NCBI GenBank assembly: GCA_018715105.1
Contig: DVMG01000254.1
Coordinates: 1-8,979 of the forward strand
Direction of reading: 5' to 3'
DNA: 8,979 nucleotides
DNA from: Candidatus Ventricola intestinavium
GTDB lineage: Bacteria; Bacillota; Clostridia; Christensenellales; Aristaeellaceae
Shown: positions 6,718-8,979 of the stretch, one piece after another
How the letters are laid out: every line of letters begins with the position of its first letter
Position numbering within the stretch: the stretch's first letter is position 1
Position numbers and translations under genes: made by a program
The notes under the pieces: generated by a model
The model's input: the letters and a program-made list of their open reading frames with translations, nothing else
What the model was told of the DNA's origin: nothing
Databases searched by the model: none

Positions 6718-6725
6718 GATATGAT
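6697..6725 (+). promoter_or_regulatory. Probable dnaA promoter
   Basis: TTGAAT (6697-6702), 17 bases, then TATGAT (6720-6725) gives a promoter with four and five of six consensus matches. Transcription would start near 6732, so the box at 6746 and the palindrome at 6777-6817 lie in the transcribed leader just downstream, where bound DnaA could repress its own gene. Confidence 0.55.
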
Positions 6726-6776
6726 AGGAACGATGCCGAGAAAAGTTATCCACAGATCGGGCCTGTTTTTCAACAG

Positions 6777-6817
6777 CCTGTGGAAAGCCCTGTGGATATC
6801 CACAGGCTTTCCACAGG
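6777..6817. repeat. 41-bp near-perfect palindrome of four DnaA-like boxes
   Basis: The left half (6777-6797) and right half (6798-6817) are reverse complements except for one extra C in the left half. The centre is the 14-base perfect palindrome TGTGGATATCCACA (6791-6804), which holds two overlapping ATATCCACA boxes. Each flank has a CTTTCCACA box. It lies in the dnaA leader. Confidence 0.85.
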
Positions 6818-6880
6818 TACATGTGGAGGAAATGTGGAAGAAACGGCGCACATCCCGCGAAGGATACGGAGGGGTCCATC

Positions 6881-8206
6881 ATGGATCATGTGGAAATTTG
6901 GAATAAGGCGAAGGCGCTGCTGCGCGAGGAGCTGGCCAACGTCTCCTATACCACCTGGATCGATCAGCCGCTCAAGCCGGTCTACTGCGTCGACGACAAG
7001 CTGGCGCTGGAAGTCATCAGCGATTTCAACGAGAAGACCATCCGCGCCCGCTATCTGTCCATGATGACCGAGGCGGTGAGCCAGGTGGTGGGCCGGGAGA
7101 TGACCATCGAGCTGATGAGCGTCAAGGAGCGCATCGAGTGGCAGGAGCGCCAGCGCAAAGAGGATCAGCCGGCGATGAAGGGGATCAACATGTTCAACCC
7201 CAAATCGACGTTTGAGACGTTCGTGGTCGGCTCCTCCAACCGGTTTGCGCACGCGGCCTCCCTGGCGGTGGCCGAGGCGCCGGGCGTCGCCTACAACCCG
7301 CTTTTCCTCTATGGCGGCGTGGGCCTTGGCAAAACGCACCTGATGCACGCCATCGGCCACTTCATCCAGGAGCATTTTCCCAGCATGCATATGCTCTACC
7401 TGCCCAGCGAGATGTTCACCAACGAGCTCGTTTCCGCCATCAAGAACAACAAGAACGTGGAATTCCGCAACCGGTTCCGCAACGTGGATGTGCTGATGCT
7501 CGACGATATCCAGTTCATCGCCGGGCGCGATTCCACGCAGGAGGAGTTTTTCCACACGTTCAACGCGCTGCACAGCGCGGGCAAGCAGATCATCATTTCC
7601 TCGGATAAGCCGCCGCGCGAAATCGCAAGGCTGGAAGAGCGGCTGCGCTCCCGCTTTGAATGGGGCCTGATTGCGGATATCCAGAAGCCGGACTTCGATA
7701 CCCGCATCGCCATCCTGCGCAAAAAGGCCGAAAACGAGGGCATCGAGATCGGCGACGACATGCTGGAGCTCATCGCCGGGCGCATCGAGAGCAACATCCG
7801 CGAGCTGGAGGGTTCCCTCACCCGCGTGAACGCCTATGCCCGGCTCAACCGCTGCGAGATCGACGAGGAGGTCATCGCCCACGCGCTGCACGACATCGCC
7901 GTGGTGCGCGATCCCAAGCGGGTCACGCCCGATTCCATCATCGACTGCGTGGCCGACTACTACAGCCTCAGCCCGGAGGTGCTGCGCGGCGATTCCCGCA
8001 AGAAGGAGATCGCCCTGGCGCGCCACGTGGCCGTCTATCTCACGCGCGAGATGACGGGGCTGAGCCTGCCGCGCATCGGGGATGCCTTTGGCCGCGACCA
8101 TTCCACCATCATCAACTCGTGCGAGAAGGTCACCAAGCTGCTTGACACCTCCCAGGATATGAAGGCCTCAATCGCGGATCTGAAAAAAATCATCGCGGAA
8201 CAGTGA
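6881..8206 (+). CDS. dnaA: Chromosomal replication initiator protein DnaA
   Basis: DnaA binds DnaA boxes at the origin, forms an ATP-dependent filament, opens the duplex and recruits the helicase. The product has 441 residues. Domain I (about 1-80, IWNKAKALLREELANVSYTT) is followed by a short linker (about 85-105). The AAA+ domain has Walker A GGVGLGKTH at about 145-153, Walker B LMLDDIQF with Asp208/Asp209, sensor-1 IIISSDKPP, and the arginine-finger region RLRSRFEWGL. Domain IV binds DNA and has the signature GLSLPRIGDAFGRDHSTI at 393-410. All key residues are present. The start at 6881 has GGAGGGG six bases upstream; an in-frame ATG at 6821 would add 20 unlikely residues and overlap DnaA boxes. 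dnaN does not follow; the next genes are convergent regulators. Probably autoregulated by the boxes in its leader. Confidence 0.97.
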   Translation: MDHVEIWNKAKALLREELANVSYTTWIDQPLKPVYCVDDKLALEVISDFNEKTIRARYLSMMTEAVSQVVGREMTIELMSVKERIEWQERQRKEDQPAMKGINMFNPKSTFETFVVGSSNRFAHAASLAVAEAPGVAYNPLFLYGGVGLGKTHLMHAIGHFIQEHFPSMHMLYLPSEMFTNELVSAIKNNKNVEFRNRFRNVDVLMLDDIQFIAGRDSTQEEFFHTFNALHSAGKQIIISSDKPPREIARLEERLRSRFEWGLIADIQKPDFDTRIAILRKKAENEGIEIGDDMLELIAGRIESNIRELEGSLTRVNAYARLNRCEIDEEVIAHALHDIAVVRDPKRVTPDSIIDCVADYYSLSPEVLRGDSRKKEIALARHVAVYLTREMTGLSLPRIGDAFGRDHSTIINSCEKVTKLLDTSQDMKASIADLKKIIAEQ

Positions 8207-8270
8207 GCCCCTGCGGCGCAGGCCGCCCGCAGGATGGGGGGCCGGAAGCAGGCCCTCCTTCCGCATCAAA

Positions 8271-8318
8271 AAACAGACGGAGTTTTCGCCCCCGTGGGGG
8301 AGAATGCTCCGTCTGTTT
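8271..8318. terminator. Bidirectional terminator between dnaA and the XRE genes
   Basis: AAACAGACGGAG (8271-8282) and its exact reverse complement (8307-8318) form a 12-bp outer stem. Inside it CCCCC (8289-8293) pairs with GGGGG (8296-8300). On the minus strand the stem ends in a run of six T (8273-8268), a good terminator for the XRE genes. On the plus strand the tail is only TTT, so it is weaker for dnaA. Confidence 0.75.
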
Positions 8319-8338
8319 GCGTTGCCGCCGCGCGGCCT

Positions 8339-8698
8339 TCAATCCTGTTTTTCACAGAGGCGAAGGGCATAGTCAAGCAGCCGCTCCACCTGCTCAAAGT
8401 CTTCCGGCGGCAGGCACTCAAGCCTTCGGACCAGATACTGCACATCGTCCATTCCCTCATCCCCGAAGAGGATGAAATCGCTGGGGATGCTCAGCTTTTC
8501 GCAGATCCGCCGGAGTGTGGGCAGGCTGATGCTCGCGATGCCGCGCTCAATGGCGGATACGCTCATCTTCTGCAGAGAAACCAGCCTGCCGAATTCCTCC
8601 TGCGAGAGCCCCGCCCGCTCCCTGGCGATGCGGATCCGGTCCCCGATGCGGGTGCGAAACTCCCGCTTTTCGCGCTCCAGTTCTTGCTCGTCCTTCAT
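8339..8698 (-). CDS. XRE-family helix-turn-helix transcriptional regulator
   Basis: The product has 119 residues. A charged N-terminal helix (about 1-17) precedes a Cro/C1-type helix-turn-helix at about 19-78 (IRIARERAGLSQEEFGRLVS, then MSVSAIERGIASISLPTLRR and CEKLSIPSDFILFG). A short C-terminal helical segment follows (YLVRRLECLPPEDFEQVERL), probably for dimerisation. No enzymatic or ligand domain is visible. It is cytoplasmic and DNA binding; target genes are unknown. Its ATG overlaps the stop of the upstream paralogue (ATGA), and no strong ribosome site is seen, so translation is likely coupled. It is convergent with dnaA. Confidence 0.85.
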   Translation of the reverse strand: MKDEQELEREKREFRTRIGDRIRIARERAGLSQEEFGRLVSLQKMSVSAIERGIASISLPTLRRICEKLSIPSDFILFGDEGMDDVQYLVRRLECLPPEDFEQVERLLDYALRLCEKQD

Positions 8699-8979
8699 CG
8701 TCTCAGCATCCCAAACGTGTCAATCGCCCTGCCTGCCAGCTCCTGCACGGCATGAAACTGCTCCTGCGTCAGCCCGCGCAGCCGCCCGGCCAGGTCGCCG
8801 GTCTCATTCCGGCTTCGTTCCCCGAAAACAATGGCGTCGCTGGAGAGGGAGAGTTCTCTGCAAAGGCGATAAAGAGTTATCGTCTTTATGCCGGTTACGC
8901 CTCTTTCGATGTTTGACATCGTTTGAACATCAATGGCCAGTTTGAAGCTAAGCTCTTCCTGTGTCAGCTTCCGGTCTTT
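8695..8979 (-). CDS. XRE-family helix-turn-helix regulator (partial, 5' end outside window)
   Basis: The reading frame is open to the right edge; 94 residues are visible, starting KDRKLTQEELSFKLAIDVQT. These cover most of a Cro/C1 helix-turn-helix (QTMSNIERGVTGIKTITLYR, then LCRELSLSSDAIVFGE) and a C-terminal helix (LRGLTQEQFHAVQELAGRAI). It is clearly a paralogue of the next gene: the shared pattern is L-[ST]-Q-E-E, IERG, L-x-R-[IL]-C, [DA]-x-[IV]-x-FG, then L-x-x-E-x-F-x-x-V. The internal ATG at 8919 is not the start, because the helix-turn-helix begins before it. It overlaps the following gene by four bases. Role and target are unknown. Confidence 0.8.
   Translation of the reverse strand, partial: KDRKLTQEELSFKLAIDVQTMSNIERGVTGIKTITLYRLCRELSLSSDAIVFGERSRNETGDLAGRLRGLTQEQFHAVQELAGRAIDTFGMLRR

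Larger units (their letters stand above)
6479..6880. other. oriC: DnaA-box cluster, probable chromosomal replication origin (oriC) region
   Basis: This 402-base gap has no gene and carries many copies of the DnaA box (consensus TTATCCACA). Perfect copies: 6618-6626 (minus) and 6746-6754 (plus). One mismatch: 6650-6658 (minus, TTGTCCACA), 6791-6799 (minus) and 6796-6804 (plus, both ATATCCACA). Two mismatches: 6779-6787 (minus), 6807-6815 (plus), 6822-6830 (minus) and 6833-6841 (minus). A further weak one lies at 6889-6897 inside dnaA. An AT-rich stretch at about 6661-6726, with A and T tracts, lies between the box groups and is a possible unwinding element, but no clear DnaA-trio array was seen. 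Bacterial origins commonly lie next to dnaA, which starts at 6881. In many Firmicutes the origin is split around dnaA; only the upstream part has clear boxes here. Confidence 0.8.

Noticed and set aside
6821..6880. Upstream ATG at 6821 as the dnaA start
   Set aside because: The added 20 residues do not resemble DnaA domain I, they overlap DnaA boxes, and the ATG at 6881 has a strong ribosome site.
6770..8101. 443-codon open frame on the minus strand
   Set aside because: It is the antisense shadow of dnaA.
1..8979. CRISPR array, tRNA, rRNA, insertion sequence or prophage
   Set aside because: No regularly spaced repeats, no transposase or integrase, and no RNA gene pattern was found on either strand.

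Overview
The window is GC-rich (roughly 60% by eye) and looks like the chromosome of a high-GC member of the Bacillota, most likely of the Clostridia. The pointers are a Firmicutes-type DnaA (441 aa), strong AGGAGG-like ribosome-binding sites, TATAAT/TTGACG promoters, a Gram-positive-type pel exopolysaccharide gene order, and an ArsC/Spx-like protein of a kind common in clostridia. The exact taxon cannot be fixed from this sequence.

Layout. On the minus strand, bases 1-3520 hold the start of an operon read right to left: a PelD-like c-di-GMP receptor carrying an extra N-terminal NAD-epimerase-like domain, then PelE, then the 5' part of a DUF2194/PelA-type gene that runs off the left edge. The genes overlap by 8 and 4 bases, so they are probably translationally coupled. 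A near-consensus promoter (3694-3722) lies at the head of the operon, followed by a leader of about 167 nt. Upstream, also on the minus strand, is a separately promoted and terminated UDP-glucose 6-dehydrogenase gene (3864-5087). A small ArsC/Spx-like thioredoxin-fold gene (5293-5646, minus) follows, then a divergent FabG-like short-chain dehydrogenase (5744-6478, plus).

Bases 6479-6880 are a non-coding, DnaA-box-rich region that is the likely chromosomal origin (oriC) or part of it. It includes two perfect TTATCCACA boxes, several near matches, and a 41-bp almost perfect palindrome made of four boxes. dnaA (6881-8206, plus) follows, apparently from a promoter embedded in a terminator-like hairpin and with DnaA boxes in its leader, which suggests autoregulation. 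dnaN does not follow dnaA, and rpmH is not on its other side. Instead dnaA converges, across a bidirectional terminator, on a tandem pair of paralogous XRE-type regulators on the minus strand, the first of which is cut by the right edge.

How the parts fit. PelD, PelE and PelA are inner-membrane or surface parts of a synthase-dependent exopolysaccharide (Pel) machine switched on by c-di-GMP binding to PelD. The glycosyltransferase PelF and transporter PelG are expected just beyond the left edge. The Ugd product, UDP-glucuronate, is not a known Pel precursor, so its place beside the locus is unexplained. The most unusual items are the degenerate epimerase domain fused to PelD and the palindromic DnaA-box array next to an isolated dnaA.
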